A DNA stretch of 32,514 nt from an uncultured Coriobacteriaceae bacterium (GCA_902779135.1 CACZAR010000009.1:1-32514); one strand, 5' to 3'. Positions 1 to 8,243 are shown, numbered from the stretch's first letter. The notes: generated by a model from the sequence alone, not told the origin. A program made the numbers and translations.

Positions 1-13
1 TTTGGTACCAAGG

Positions 14-39
14 CCTTACGGCGTCAAGGGACCGTAAGG
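14..39 (+). promoter_or_regulatory. Hairpin in the fhs leader
   Basis: CCTTACGG (14-21) and CCGTAAGG (32-39) form a perfect 8-bp inverted repeat with a 10-nt loop, ending 35 nt before the fhs start codon. It has no T-tract and leaves the ribosome binding site (AGGAGG, 61-66) free. It could be a leader stem or the end of an upstream transcription unit. The window edge prevents telling these apart. Confidence 0.3.
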
Positions 40-74
40 TATGGCAATAACGAGCTAATAAGGAGGCTTGAACA

Positions 75-1748
75 ATGGCAGACTACAAGTCCGACATCGA
101 GATCGCACAAGAAGCTAACATGCTTCCCATCGAAGAGGTTGCGAACAAGGCCGGCATCGACTGGGCTACCTGCGAGCCCTATGGTCACTACAAGGCCAAG
201 GTCGACATCCATTCCTACAAGGATGCCCCGATGAAGGCAAAGCTCATCCTCGTGACGGCTATCAACCCGACGCCGGCTGGCGAGGGCAAGACCACCACGT
301 CCGTGGGCTTGCATGACGCGCTGTGCGCAATCGGCAAGAGCTCCATGCTCGCTCTCCGCGAGCCGTCGCTGGGCCCCGTGTTCGGCGTCAAGGGTGGCGC
401 TGCTGGCGGCGGCTACGCCCAGGTCGTTCCCATGGAGGACATCAACCTGCACTTCACCGGCGACTTCCACGCCATCGGCGCTGCGAACAACCTCATCGCC
501 GCTATGCTCGACAACCACATCAAGCAGGGTAATGAGCTCGACATCGACCTCAACAACATCATTTGGCGCCGCTGCGTCGACATGAACGACCGTCAGCTGC
601 GCAACGTGGTCGACGGCCTCGGCACCGCTGGTGACGGCGTCTGCCGTGAGGACGGCTTCGACATCACCGTTGCTTCCGAGGTCATGGCTGTGTTCTGCCT
701 GGCCACCGACCTTGACGACCTCAAGGCCCGCCTCGGCCGCATCATCGTGGCTTACAGCCGCACCGGCAAGCCTGTCACCGTTTCCGACATCAAGGCTGAG
801 GGCGCTTGCACCGCGCTGCTCAAGGATGCCATCAAGCCGAACCTGGTTCAGACGCTCGAGAACAACCCGGCGTTCGTGCATGGCGGCCCCTTCGCCAACA
901 TCGCCCATGGCTGCAACTCCGTCCAGGCAACCACCACGGCCATGAAGATGGCTGACTACGTCGTTACCGAGGCTGGCTTCGGTGCTGACCTCGGTGCTGA
1001 GAAGTTCCTCGACATCAAGTGCCGCGCCGCCGGTCTCAAGCCGTCCTGCGTCGTCATCGTTGCTACCGTCCGCGCTCTCAAGCATCACGGTGGCGTTGCC
1101 AAGGCCGATCTGAACACCGAGAACCTCGAGGCTCTCGAGGCTGGTCTGCCGAACCTCCTGCAGCATGTCTCCAACGTCCAGGACGTCTACAAGCTCCCGG
1201 CCGTCGTTGCCATCAACGCCTTCCCGACCGACACCGAGGCCGAGCTCAAGCTCGTCCAGGACAAGTGCGCCGAGCTCGGCGTGAACGCTGTTCTGGCCGA
1301 GCACTGGGCAAAGGGCGGCGAGGGCGCCAAGGCCCTGGCCGAGGAAGTCGTCCGCGTTTGCGATCAGCCCAACGACTTCACCTTCAGCTACGAGGTCGAG
1401 CAGTCCATCGAGGAGAAGCTCAACGCCATCGCCACCAAGATCTATCATGCTGACGGCGTCGACTTCACCCCGAAGGCCAAGAAGCAGCTCGAGCAGCTCG
1501 AGCAGCTCGGTCTCGACAAGGTGCCGATCTGCGTTGCCAAGACCCAGTACTCCTTCGCTGACGACGCCACCAAGCTCGGCGCCCCGAAGGACTTCCGCAT
1601 CACGGTCCGCAACCTCAAGATCTCCGCTGGCGCTGGCTTCATCGTTGCGCTGACCGGCGAGATCATGACGATGCCTGGTCTGCCCAAGCGTCCGGCCGCC
1701 GAGAAGATCGACGTCACCGCTGACGGCAAGATCGTGGGCCTGTTCTAA
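75..1748 (+). CDS. fhs: Formate--tetrahydrofolate ligase
   Basis: This cytoplasmic enzyme joins formate to tetrahydrofolate using ATP to give 10-formyl-THF, the entry step of the folate C1 branch (acetogen methyl branch, purine synthesis). The 557-residue length is normal for the family. The nucleotide-binding loop TPAGEGKTT is at residues 66-74, and the family's [11 protein letters not shown] and [12 protein letters not shown] stretches follow at about residues 92-118. The ATG at 75 has a textbook AGGAGG 9 nt upstream. The downstream order fchA, folD, focA makes a formate-to-methylene-THF operon with its own formate channel. A perfect 12-bp hairpin follows the stop codon, so fhs may be made in excess over fchA and folD. 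Identification is by sequence recognition and is very secure; the direction of flux (assimilation or formate release with ATP gain) cannot be read from the DNA. Confidence 0.97.
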   Translation: MADYKSDIEIAQEANMLPIEEVANKAGIDWATCEPYGHYKAKVDIHSYKDAPMKAKLILVTAINPTPAGEGKTTTSVGLHDALCAIGKSSMLALREPSLGPVFGVKGGAAGGGYAQVVPMEDINLHFTGDFHAIGAANNLIAAMLDNHIKQGNELDIDLNNIIWRRCVDMNDRQLRNVVDGLGTAGDGVCREDGFDITVASEVMAVFCLATDLDDLKARLGRIIVAYSRTGKPVTVSDIKAEGACTALLKDAIKPNLVQTLENNPAFVHGGPFANIAHGCNSVQATTTAMKMADYVVTEAGFGADLGAEKFLDIKCRAAGLKPSCVVIVATVRALKHHGGVAKADLNTENLEALEAGLPNLLQHVSNVQDVYKLPAVVAINAFPTDTEAELKLVQDKCAELGVNAVLAEHWAKGGEGAKALAEEVVRVCDQPNDFTFSYEVEQSIEEKLNAIATKIYHADGVDFTPKAKKQLEQLEQLGLDKVPICVAKTQYSFADDATKLGAPKDFRITVRNLKISAGAGFIVALTGEIMTMPGLPKRPAAEKIDVTADGKIVGLF

Positions 1749-1763
1749 ATTAATCGCGCGATT

Positions 1764-1793
1764 GAAAGGGCAAGCTGTATTGCTTGCCCTTTC
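1764..1793 (+). terminator. Strong hairpin between fhs and fchA (partial terminator or attenuator)
   Basis: GAAAGGGCAAGC (1764-1775) pairs perfectly with GCTTGCCCTTTC (1782-1793) around a 6-nt loop. The right arm contributes a short T-run (TTTCTTG) but there is no long U-tract. The fchA ribosome binding site AAGGAG begins only a few bases later (about 1798). The hairpin therefore probably reduces read-through or protects the fhs message, rather than ending the operon. Confidence 0.6.
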
Positions 1794-1808
1794 TTGTAAG
1801 GAGACCAC

Positions 1809-2432
1809 ATGGCAGAGAAACTGATGGAGAAGAGCTGCATCGAGTTCGCCGACGCGCTTGCCGCTAAAGTGAGCGTGCCCGGTGGCGGTGGAGCCGCTGC
1901 ATACGTTGGCGCCCTGGGTGTGGCGCTCGGTAGCATGACCGCCAACTTCACCACGGGCAAGAAGAAGTACGCAGAGTACGAGGAAGACATCCAGCGCATT
2001 CTCGCCGAGGGCGATGTCATCCGCGCCAAGCTCATCGACCTGGTGTTCGCGGATGCCGAGGCGTTTGAGCCGCTGTCCAAGGCGTACGGCATTCCGAAGG
2101 AAGACCCGACGCGTGACCAGGTGCTCGAAGAGGCCACGGTGAACGCCCTCGAGGCTCCGATGGAAATGATGCGCCAGATCGCCAAGGCCATCGAGCTGCT
2201 CGAAGAGCTCAAGATCAAGGGCTCCAAGATGCTCATCAGCGACGTCGCATGCGGTGCCGTCATGAGTGCTGCGGCCATGCGTGCAGCTGCTCTGAACGTG
2301 TTCATCAACACGAAGAGCCTGCAGGATCGCGACTTGGCTGCAAAGCTCGAGGCAGAAGCCGACGAGCTGCTGGCCTTCGTGCCGCGTGCCAAGGTTGTTG
2401 CAGACGAGATTACCGACTACATCCGCGGCTAG
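1809..2432 (+). CDS. fchA: Methenyltetrahydrofolate cyclohydrolase (FTCD C-terminal-like)
   Basis: This 207-residue protein is recognisable as the stand-alone cyclodeaminase/cyclohydrolase family (FchA; C-terminal domain of formiminotransferase-cyclodeaminase). Members interconvert 10-formyl-THF and 5,10-methenyl-THF in the cytoplasm. The diagnostic glycine-rich stretch VPGGGGAAAYVGALG lies at about residues 23-37, followed by TANFTTGKKKY and a mostly helical body. Length is typical. The start ATG is preceded by TAAGGAG at 1797-1803. The gene lies between fhs and folD, which are the steps immediately before and after it. Because the neighbouring FolD seems to lack its cyclohydrolase lysine, FchA probably supplies all of this activity locally. 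A cyclodeaminase role in histidine degradation is possible in the family, but the C1-operon context argues against it. Confidence 0.93.
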   Translation: MAEKLMEKSCIEFADALAAKVSVPGGGGAAAYVGALGVALGSMTANFTTGKKKYAEYEEDIQRILAEGDVIRAKLIDLVFADAEAFEPLSKAYGIPKEDPTRDQVLEEATVNALEAPMEMMRQIAKAIELLEELKIKGSKMLISDVACGAVMSAAAMRAAALNVFINTKSLQDRDLAAKLEAEADELLAFVPRAKVVADEITDYIRG

Positions 2433-2465
2433 CGGTGGGTCGCACATCACGAAAGGAAGATTCAC

Positions 2466-3320
2466 ATGGCAGAAATCCTGAAGGGCAAGCCTGTAGCAGA
2501 TGCTATGAACGAGGAGCTCGCTCCCCGCATCGAGGCCTGCAAGGCCGCAGGCGTCACCCCGACGTTGGCCATCATCCGCGTGGGCGAGCGCGATGACGAC
2601 CTGTCCTACGAGCGTGGCGCGACGAAGCGCTGCGAGACGCTGGGCCTCGGGCTGAAGAAGTTCGTGCTTGCTGCAGATTGTACGCAAGAAGAGCTCATGG
2701 CTGCGATCGAGGAAGTCAACACCGATTCCGGCATCCATGGCTGCCTCATGTTCCGTCCGCTGCCGAAGCATCTCGACGAAGTTGCCGCCTGTGCAGCGCT
2801 CGATCCGGCGAAGGACTCCGACGGCATCACCCAGGGTTCGCTCTACGGCGTGTTCGCCAACCAGCCCGTGGGCTTCCCGCCCTGCACGGCCGATGCCTGC
2901 ATGGAGGTTCTGAAGCACTACGGCTACGAGCTGTCCGGCGCCAACGTCACGGTGCTCGGTCGTTCGCTCGTCATCGGCAAGCCCGTTTCCATGATGCTGC
3001 AGGCCGCCAATGCGACCGTCACCATGTGCCACACCCGCACCAAGGAGCTCGCCGCCAAGTGCGCAGCTGCCGACATCCTGGTCGTGGCCGTGGGTCGCGC
3101 CCGCACCGTCGGCGCTGACGCAGTGCGCGAGGGCCAAGTGGTCATCGACGTTGGCATCAACTGGGACGAGGAAGCCCAGAAGCTGTGCGGCGACGTGGAC
3201 TTCGACGCCGCCGAGCCGATCGTTGCCGCCATCACGCCCGTTCCCGGTGGCGTGGGCAGCGTGACCACGGCCATCCTGGCCAAGCATGTTGTCGAGGCTG
3301 CCGAGCGCACTTTGGCATAA
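2466..3320 (+). CDS. folD: Methylene-THF dehydrogenase FolD, probably without cyclohydrolase activity
   Basis: The 284-residue protein has the FolD fold and length. It oxidises or reduces 5,10-methylene-/methenyl-THF with a pyridine nucleotide. Recognisable blocks are the substrate segment around residues 46-56, PLPKHLDE (98-105), KDSDGIT (116-122), GFPPCTADA (about 136-144), the GRSLVIGKP dinucleotide-binding segment and PVPGGVGSVTT near the C-terminus. In bifunctional enzymes the substrate motif is YxxxKxK, whose first lysine drives the cyclohydrolase step. Here the motif reads YERGATK, placing alanine (A52, codon 2619-2621) at that position. The usual Gln in VQLPLP is also replaced (MFRPLP, F96). 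The second active-site aspartate (D119) is kept. The dehydrogenase is therefore probably intact and the cyclohydrolase lost, matching the adjacent fchA. The start ATG follows GAAAGGAAG at 2450-2458. Confidence 0.93.
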   Translation: MAEILKGKPVADAMNEELAPRIEACKAAGVTPTLAIIRVGERDDDLSYERGATKRCETLGLGLKKFVLAADCTQEELMAAIEEVNTDSGIHGCLMFRPLPKHLDEVAACAALDPAKDSDGITQGSLYGVFANQPVGFPPCTADACMEVLKHYGYELSGANVTVLGRSLVIGKPVSMMLQAANATVTMCHTRTKELAAKCAAADILVVAVGRARTVGADAVREGQVVIDVGINWDEEAQKLCGDVDFDAAEPIVAAITPVPGGVGSVTTAILAKHVVEAAERTLA

Positions 3321-3329
3321 AACTCTAGG

Positions 3330-3431
3330 GTGGAGTGCATAAAACAACCAGGTTGCATTATGCACTCCACTGGCAAACTGAACACATGTGACTTATTCCG
3401 CATAATGCAACCTGGTTGTTTTATGCACTCC
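3330..3431 (+). repeat. Long inverted repeat between folD and focA (nested palindromes)
   Basis: Two perfectly complementary 32-nt arms lie at 3332-3363 and 3400-3431 with a 36-nt spacer. The left arm is itself part of a near-perfect 41-nt palindrome (3330-3370). Its outer 13-bp arms are GTGGAGTGCATAA and TTATGCACTCCAC; the inner stem is CAACC-A-GGTTG. The right copy keeps the inner stem and 6 bp of the outer arm (GCATAA/TTATGC). The element fills almost the whole 132-nt gap before focA. It could be a paired operator for a dimeric regulator, a cruciform or terminator, or a small palindromic repeat present in two opposed copies. Confidence 0.85.
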
Positions 3432-3452
3432 TGAAAGGAAAGGGATTTGGGG

Positions 3453-4319
3453 ATGACAGAGGTTACTCCCGCAGATATCGCGGCGACTAAGCCGGATTGC
3501 CGAGGTGGGGCGGCAGTTCTTACCCAGGCTATGAATGTCGCCATCGGCAAGGCGAAACTGCCGTCCGGTCGTGCATTCATGCTCGGCATCATGGCGGGCA
3601 TGCTCATCGCCACTGGTGCAACGTTCATGCTGCTCACCAAGGGCGACACCACGCTCAGCTTCGCGCCTTCCCAGGTGCTCGGTGGTGTGGCGTTCTCGTT
3701 GGGTCTTCTGTGCGTCATCGTCGCAGGCGCCGAGCTGTTCACCGGCAACTGCCTGATGGTGTGCGCTGCTGCTGACGGTAAGATCAGCTGGCTCGACGTG
3801 CTCAAGAACTGGGTTGTCGTTTACCTTGGCAATCTTGTCGGTTCGCTGATCATCGTCGCCATCCTCATTGGCGGCAACTTTGCAGGTATGAACGGCGGTG
3901 CTGTGGGCAATGCCATGATCAATGTGGCGTATGGCAAGATCGCCCTTTCTCCGGCCGTCATCTTCTTCCGCGGCATCATGTGCAACTGGCTCGTATGCTT
4001 GGCAGTGTGGATGGGCTTTGCTGGTCGTACGGTCATCGACAAGGTCTTCACGTCGATGTTCCCGGTCGTTGCGTTCGTCGCTTGCGGCTTCGAGCACTGC
4101 GTTGCCAACATGTTCTTCCTGCCCATGGGCGTTGCTGCACTGAACACGTACGGCTATGTGGGCGATATCGATCCCACGAAGCTCGAGGCCATCATGAACA
4201 CGCTCAACATTGGCGGCGTGTGCTACAACATCGGCCTTGCCACGCTGGGCAACATCGTGGGCGGCGCCATCATGGTCGGTATGGTCTATTGGATCTCGTA
4301 CCGCCAGAAGAACGTGTAA
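3453..4319 (+). CDS. focA: Formate/nitrite family channel (FocA-like)
   Basis: This is a 288-residue integral membrane protein of the FNT family, which forms pentameric channels for formate or nitrite. About six hydrophobic segments are visible, starting near residue 38. Family marks are AELFTGN in the broken-helix region after TM2, FFRGIMCNWLVCLA, and FEHCVANMFF, which carries the pore histidine equivalent to FocA His209. The in-frame TTG at 3447 is not preferred: the ATG at 3453 has GGAAAGGG 9 nt upstream. Position directly after fhs-fchA-folD makes formate the likely substrate, feeding Fhs or exporting formate made by the pathway. Nitrite or hydrosulfide transport, known in other FNT members, cannot be excluded from sequence. 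The inverted repeat at 3330-3431 probably affects its expression. Confidence 0.92.
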   Translation: MTEVTPADIAATKPDCRGGAAVLTQAMNVAIGKAKLPSGRAFMLGIMAGMLIATGATFMLLTKGDTTLSFAPSQVLGGVAFSLGLLCVIVAGAELFTGNCLMVCAAADGKISWLDVLKNWVVVYLGNLVGSLIIVAILIGGNFAGMNGGAVGNAMINVAYGKIALSPAVIFFRGIMCNWLVCLAVWMGFAGRTVIDKVFTSMFPVVAFVACGFEHCVANMFFLPMGVAALNTYGYVGDIDPTKLEAIMNTLNIGGVCYNIGLATLGNIVGGAIMVGMVYWISYRQKNV

Positions 4320-4387
4320 AATAGTTTTGAAGAGCGAGAGAACAGGGTTTAGATAGACTCGCAACGAGAAGCGTCGGGTACAGCTTA

Positions 4388-4442
4388 GGGTCGAGCGGCC
4401 ACTCGACCCCGGGCAATCAGGCATCCGGGGCTTTAGAAGCCC
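4388..4442 (+). terminator. Three overlapping GC-rich hairpins after focA
   Basis: GGGTCGAG/CTCGACCC (4388-4395 and 4402-4409), CCCCGG/CCGGGG (4407-4412 and 4425-4430) and GGGCTT/AAGCCC (4428-4433 and 4437-4442) overlap, so they cannot all form together. Mutually exclusive stems suggest either a factor-assisted terminator for focA or a switch in the hydrogenase leader. No U-tract of note follows (ATTTGG). I could not match the region to a riboswitch class I know. Confidence 0.4.
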
Positions 4443-4669
4443 ATTTGGAGTGTGCTCTCAGCCCAAAGTGGTGTCCTATTAGGACGCATTGTGGGTTTTG
4501 CACAACAAAGAATGTAACTTTAGTCGTTGTTGTATTCAAGGCGTCGAGCACAAAAAGCTCGAACGTTGCAAAACAATCGCCGAGCGGGTCTACCAACATT
4601 CCCAAATCTCGTCTTCCAATATGTGGTGGAGCACGAACAGGTTTCTGTTTTCGAAGAGAGAGGGATGTG
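4443..4669 (+). promoter_or_regulatory. Leader/promoter region of the hydrogenase genes
   Basis: These 227 bases precede the hydrogenase flavoprotein start at 4670; with the hairpins at 4388-4442 the focA-hydrogenase gap is 350 nt. An open frame runs through it from a TTG at 4445, but its translation is unlike any domain and it lacks a ribosome binding site, so it is treated as non-coding. Visible signals are a 13-nt palindrome GTCCTATTAGGAC (4473-4485), a TTGTG-N7-CACAA dyad (4489-4505), and a TCGAGC/GCTCGA hairpin (4544-4549 and 4557-4562). The dyads are candidate operators; no regulator can be assigned. Confidence 0.35.
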
Positions 4670-6508
4670 ATGAGTCGTCTAGCAATTGGCTCCTACGTCG
4701 ATGACAACAAGCGCATCGGCGAGTTCTTGGAGTCGTACTCCCGTCGCGTCGAGAGCATGCCCCCGGGCACGTGCCCGATTGCAGTGCAGCAGTCCTTGCT
4801 GCAGACCTGCGCAGCTCAGACGTGTGGTAAATGCACCCCATGCCGTGAGGGCATTCCGAGAATCCTCGCGGACATGGAAGCGGTGCTGTCGTATGAGGCA
4901 GATGAAAGCATTGTTGCGGACATCCGCAAGCGCGCGCGTCTTCTGCGCGATACGGCAGACTGCGCAATTGGATACAACGCAGGTGATCTGGTCCTCCAGG
5001 GCCTCGACGCCTTTGAAGCTGAATATGCCAGCCATGTTCAGCGCGGCATCTGCGCTGAGGAATCCGAGCAGACAGTCCCGTGCGTGACCTTGTGCCCGGC
5101 TCACGTGAACGTGCCGGCGTACATTTCGCTCGTACAAGAGGGCGACTGCGCGGGCGCCATCAAGATGATCCGCAAGGACAATCCGTTCCCCACGGCTTGC
5201 GCGCTCGTGTGCGAGCATCCGTGTGAGGAACACTGCCGTCGCACGTTGGTCGACGCTCCGCTCAACATCCGCGGTATCAAGAAGTATGCCGTCGATACCA
5301 TCGCAGCTGACCAGGTCGAAACGCCTGCGCGCGCCGAATCAACTGGCAAGCGCGTGGCTGTCATCGGCGGTGGTCCGTCCGGCATGACCTGCGCGTATTT
5401 TAGCGCTCTCATGGGTCACGACGTCACGGTGTTCGAAAGCCGCAAGAAGCTTGGTGGCATGATGCGTTACGGCATCCCGGCGTACCGCTTCCCGCGCGAG
5501 CGCTTGGACGAGGACATCCGCGCCATTCTGAGCGTGGGTGGCATCGAGGTCAAGTACGAGCATGACGTCAATGACGCGGAGATGAAGCGCATTGCGGAGG
5601 AATACGATGCCGTTTACGTCGCCGTTGGTGCGCAAGGAGGCAAGAGCCTCAGGATCGACGGCGTCGATCTGCCGGGCGTCATGAGTGCTGTCGAACTGCT
5701 TGAAAAGGCCGGCGATGACGAGCTTCCCGATTTCACCGGCAAAAATGTGGTTGTGATCGGCGGTGGCAACGTTGCCATGGACTGCGCACGTACGAGCGTG
5801 CGTGCTGGCGCCAAGGAAGTTGTCGTGGCGTATCGCCGCAGGCTCGAAGACATGACGGCACTTGAAGAGGAAGTTCATGCCGCATTGGCAGAAGGCGTCG
5901 AGATGGTCGTTTTGCAGGCGCCTGTGCGAATCGAGGCAAACGAAGAAGGCTCCGTTGGCGCACTCATCTGCCAGCCTCAGCGCATCGGCGCTGTAAAGGG
6001 TGGACGTCCGGCTCCGGTTGCCGCGAACAAACCGGAGGTGAGCATCGATGCTGATATCGTGCTCATCGCAGTCGGCCAGGATATCAAGAGCGCTCCGTTT
6101 GAGGAGTTCGGCATGAAAGCCGAGCGCACTCATTTCGTTGCAGATGAGTTCTTGCGTGCAGACGGCTTCGAGAACGTTTTTGTCGGCGGAGACTGCCAAT
6201 GGGGTCCGAAGACCGTCATTATGGCAATTGCCGCTGGTAAGATTGCCGCACGCAACATCGACGAATACTTCGGCTATAACCATGAGATCGATTGCGGTGC
6301 CGAGGTTCCGCCCGCGCGTCCGAACGACCGCACGCAGTACGGGCGCGTTGCAGTTCCCGAACGTCCCATCCAGCGCCGCAAGCATGATTTCGAGCATGTC
6401 GAACTGCCCATGACAAAGGAAGAGGCGCTTCAAGAATGCGGTCGCTGCCTGCGCTGCGATGTGTTCGGCATAGGCGCACTGACCGGAAGGGGGCTGGAGC
6501 AATGGTAA
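4670..6508 (+). CDS. NuoF-FeS / GltD-like FAD-NAD(P)H oxidoreductase, hydrogenase partner subunit
   Basis: The 612-residue flavoprotein probably moves electrons between NAD(P)H and HydA. Residues 40-100 match the C-terminal [4Fe-4S] domain of NuoF/HydB: TCGKCTPCREG with C52, C55, C58 and C98 in CX2CX2CX39C spacing. The FMN/NADH-binding core of NuoF is absent. Residues 135-215 form a GltD-type N-terminal cluster domain (C138, C142, C177, C181, C185, C189). Residues 228-535 form the GltD/NfnB two-dinucleotide fold, with VIGGGPSG (231-238) for FAD, VIGGGNVAMD (362-371) for NAD(P)H and FVGGDC (504-509). A CGRCLRC motif (590-596) is near the end. ATG 4670 has AGAGAGGG upstream and gives the first recognisable domain; the frame opens at TTG 4445. 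The stop overlaps the hydA start by 7 nt, implying coupled translation. It resembles the glutamate-synthase-linked [FeFe] hydrogenase partners (group A2 as I recall the classification). Confidence 0.85.
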   Translation: MSRLAIGSYVDDNKRIGEFLESYSRRVESMPPGTCPIAVQQSLLQTCAAQTCGKCTPCREGIPRILADMEAVLSYEADESIVADIRKRARLLRDTADCAIGYNAGDLVLQGLDAFEAEYASHVQRGICAEESEQTVPCVTLCPAHVNVPAYISLVQEGDCAGAIKMIRKDNPFPTACALVCEHPCEEHCRRTLVDAPLNIRGIKKYAVDTIAADQVETPARAESTGKRVAVIGGGPSGMTCAYFSALMGHDVTVFESRKKLGGMMRYGIPAYRFPRERLDEDIRAILSVGGIEVKYEHDVNDAEMKRIAEEYDAVYVAVGAQGGKSLRIDGVDLPGVMSAVELLEKAGDDELPDFTGKNVVVIGGGNVAMDCARTSVRAGAKEVVVAYRRRLEDMTALEEEVHAALAEGVEMVVLQAPVRIEANEEGSVGALICQPQRIGAVKGGRPAPVAANKPEVSIDADIVLIAVGQDIKSAPFEEFGMKAERTHFVADEFLRADGFENVFVGGDCQWGPKTVIMAIAAGKIAARNIDEYFGYNHEIDCGAEVPPARPNDRTQYGRVAVPERPIQRRKHDFEHVELPMTKEEALQECGRCLRCDVFGIGALTGRGLEQW

Positions 6509-8214
6509 ACCTGATCGTCGACGGTAAAGAAATTCAGGCCCGTGAGGGCATGACCCTGCTTGGCGCATGCGGCAAGGCTGGCGCCGACATCCCCACGCTG
6601 TGCTGGATGAAGGGCCTCAACGACATCGCATCGTGCCGCGTCTGCCTCGTTGAGTGCGACGGCGAGCTCATCGCATCGTGCAACACGCAGGTTCGCGAGG
6701 GCATGGTCGTCAACACCGGCACGCCCCGCGTCGTGGATGCTCGTCGTTCCAATCTCGCGACGCTCATGGAGAATCACCGCTACGAGTGCGGCACTTGCGT
6801 TCGCCAGGAGACCTGCGCTCTGCGTACGCTTGCGAGCGAGTTCAACGTCAAGGATGCAGAATTCTATCTGCCCGAGAAGGCTCCGTGGGACGAATCGTTC
6901 CCGCTGATTCGCGATGCTTCGAAGTGCATCAAGTGCATGCGCTGCGTGGCCGAATGCGCCAAGGTGCAGCATTGCGCCGTGTGGGAGCACTCCGGTGCTG
7001 GCCCGCACATGAACGTGTTCGTGAAGGAAGGCCTCGAAATCGACGCGGCTGGATGCGCTCTTTGTGGTCAGTGCATCACGCATTGCCCGACCGGCGCGCT
7101 CACCGCGCGTGACGATGTTGACGTCGTGATGGACGCCATCCTCGACCCCGAGGTCATGACCGTCGTGCAAGTGGCTCCCGCCGTTCGCGCCGCATGGGGC
7201 GAAGGCGTGGGCGTTGCCCGCGAGGATGCAACCCCTGGCCGCATGGCTTCGGCTCTGCGCGCTCTTGGGTTCGACAAGGTGTTTGACACCGACTTCGCAG
7301 CTGACCTGACGATCATGGAGGAAGGCAGCGAGTTCGTTGAGTTCGTCGGTTCCGACAAGCCTCGTCCGATGTTCACGAGCTGCTGCCCGGGTTGGGTGCG
7401 CTTCGTGAAGTTGCATTACCCGCAATTTGTGGCTCAGCTGTCCAGTGCCAAGTCCCCTCATCAGATGATGGGTGCTGTGGTGAAGAACACGCTTGCCGCC
7501 GAGATGGAAGCAGCCGGCAAGAAGCGCATGTTCGTCGTGTCGGTCATGCCGTGCGTTGCCAAGAAGTACGAGTGCAGCGTTCCGCAGCTCTCCACCGAAG
7601 CAGGCCCCGACGTCGACGCCGTGTTGACGGTGCGCGAGTTCGACCGCATGCTCAACATGTACCGCGTCGACTGCAACGCGCTCGAAGAGACCGAGTTCGA
7701 CAACCCGCTGGGACTCTCGACAGGTGCCGGTACGATCTTCGGCCGCACGGGTGGCGTTATGGAAGCCGCGCTGCGTTCGGCTGTGTTCCTGATCACGGGC
7801 GAGAACCCCGACTTCTCGGCATGCGATACGACCGAGTCGACGCCCGAGAAGCCTTGGGTTGCGAAGCACCTCGAGGTGGCTGGCATTCCGGTCGACATCG
7901 CGGTTGCCAGCGGCTTGGGCAACACCGCCAAGCTGCTCGACGCTCTCGAGGCAGGCGAAGCGCGCTTCGATTTCGTCGAGATCATGGCATGCCCTGGTGG
8001 TTGCGTAGGTGGCGGCGGACAGCCCATCGAGTTCAACAAGGAACTTGCATGCGAGCGTGCTGCGAATCTCAATTCGCTCGACGCAGGGGACAAGCTGCGC
8101 TATTCGCACGAGAACCCGGATGTTCAGAAGTTGTACGAGGATTGGGTTGGCAAGCCGCTGTCCCATACGGCGCACGAGTGGCTGCACACCGATCAGGAGA
8201 CATGGGATATTTAA
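6502..8214 (+). CDS. hydA: [FeFe]-hydrogenase catalytic subunit
   Basis: This 570-residue protein is the size of the clostridial CpI enzyme and interconverts H2 with protons and electrons. An N-terminal [2Fe-2S] domain has C34, C45, C48 and C60. A His-Cys [4Fe-4S] site follows (H92, C96, C99, C105), then two ferredoxin clusters (C142/C145/C148/C152 and C185/C188/C191/C195). All three H-cluster signatures are complete: TSCCPGW (292-298), MPCVAKKYE (349-357) and EIMACPGGCVGGGGQP (493-508). The cysteine next to the cluster ligand in TSCC, used for proton transfer, is present. No signal peptide is seen, so it is cytoplasmic. ATG 6502 overlaps the upstream flavoprotein gene by 7 nt and has GGGGGCTGGAG before it. 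With the GltD-like partner, electrons likely exchange with NAD(P)H and possibly ferredoxin. The maturases follow directly. Confidence 0.96.
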   Translation: MVNLIVDGKEIQAREGMTLLGACGKAGADIPTLCWMKGLNDIASCRVCLVECDGELIASCNTQVREGMVVNTGTPRVVDARRSNLATLMENHRYECGTCVRQETCALRTLASEFNVKDAEFYLPEKAPWDESFPLIRDASKCIKCMRCVAECAKVQHCAVWEHSGAGPHMNVFVKEGLEIDAAGCALCGQCITHCPTGALTARDDVDVVMDAILDPEVMTVVQVAPAVRAAWGEGVGVAREDATPGRMASALRALGFDKVFDTDFAADLTIMEEGSEFVEFVGSDKPRPMFTSCCPGWVRFVKLHYPQFVAQLSSAKSPHQMMGAVVKNTLAAEMEAAGKKRMFVVSVMPCVAKKYECSVPQLSTEAGPDVDAVLTVREFDRMLNMYRVDCNALEETEFDNPLGLSTGAGTIFGRTGGVMEAALRSAVFLITGENPDFSACDTTESTPEKPWVAKHLEVAGIPVDIAVASGLGNTAKLLDALEAGEARFDFVEIMACPGGCVGGGGQPIEFNKELACERAANLNSLDAGDKLRYSHENPDVQKLYEDWVGKPLSHTAHEWLHTDQETWDI

Positions 8215-8243
8215 CGTAACTCCCAGATAACCTGGAATTTTCA

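Noticed and set aside
1-74. Tetrahydrofolate riboswitch upstream of fhs
   Set aside because: Only one hairpin fits in the available bases and no conserved THF aptamer blocks are recognisable; the window begins too close to decide.
24-3365. A 1113-codon open frame on the minus strand across fhs, fchA and folD
   Set aside because: It is antisense to three certain genes in codon-matched register; the translation is low-complexity, His/Gly/Leu-rich and resembles no family. GC-rich codon bias opens this frame.
4489-4505. Rex (NADH-sensing) operator upstream of the hydrogenase
   Set aside because: TTGTG-N7-CACAA has a 7-nt centre, while known Rex sites have 8 with TTGTGAA/TTCACAA arms. Kept only as a generic dyad.
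4445-4669. N-terminal extension of the hydrogenase flavoprotein from a TTG codon
   Set aside because: No ribosome binding site, non-homologous residues, and it overlaps hairpins; ATG 4670 is better supported.
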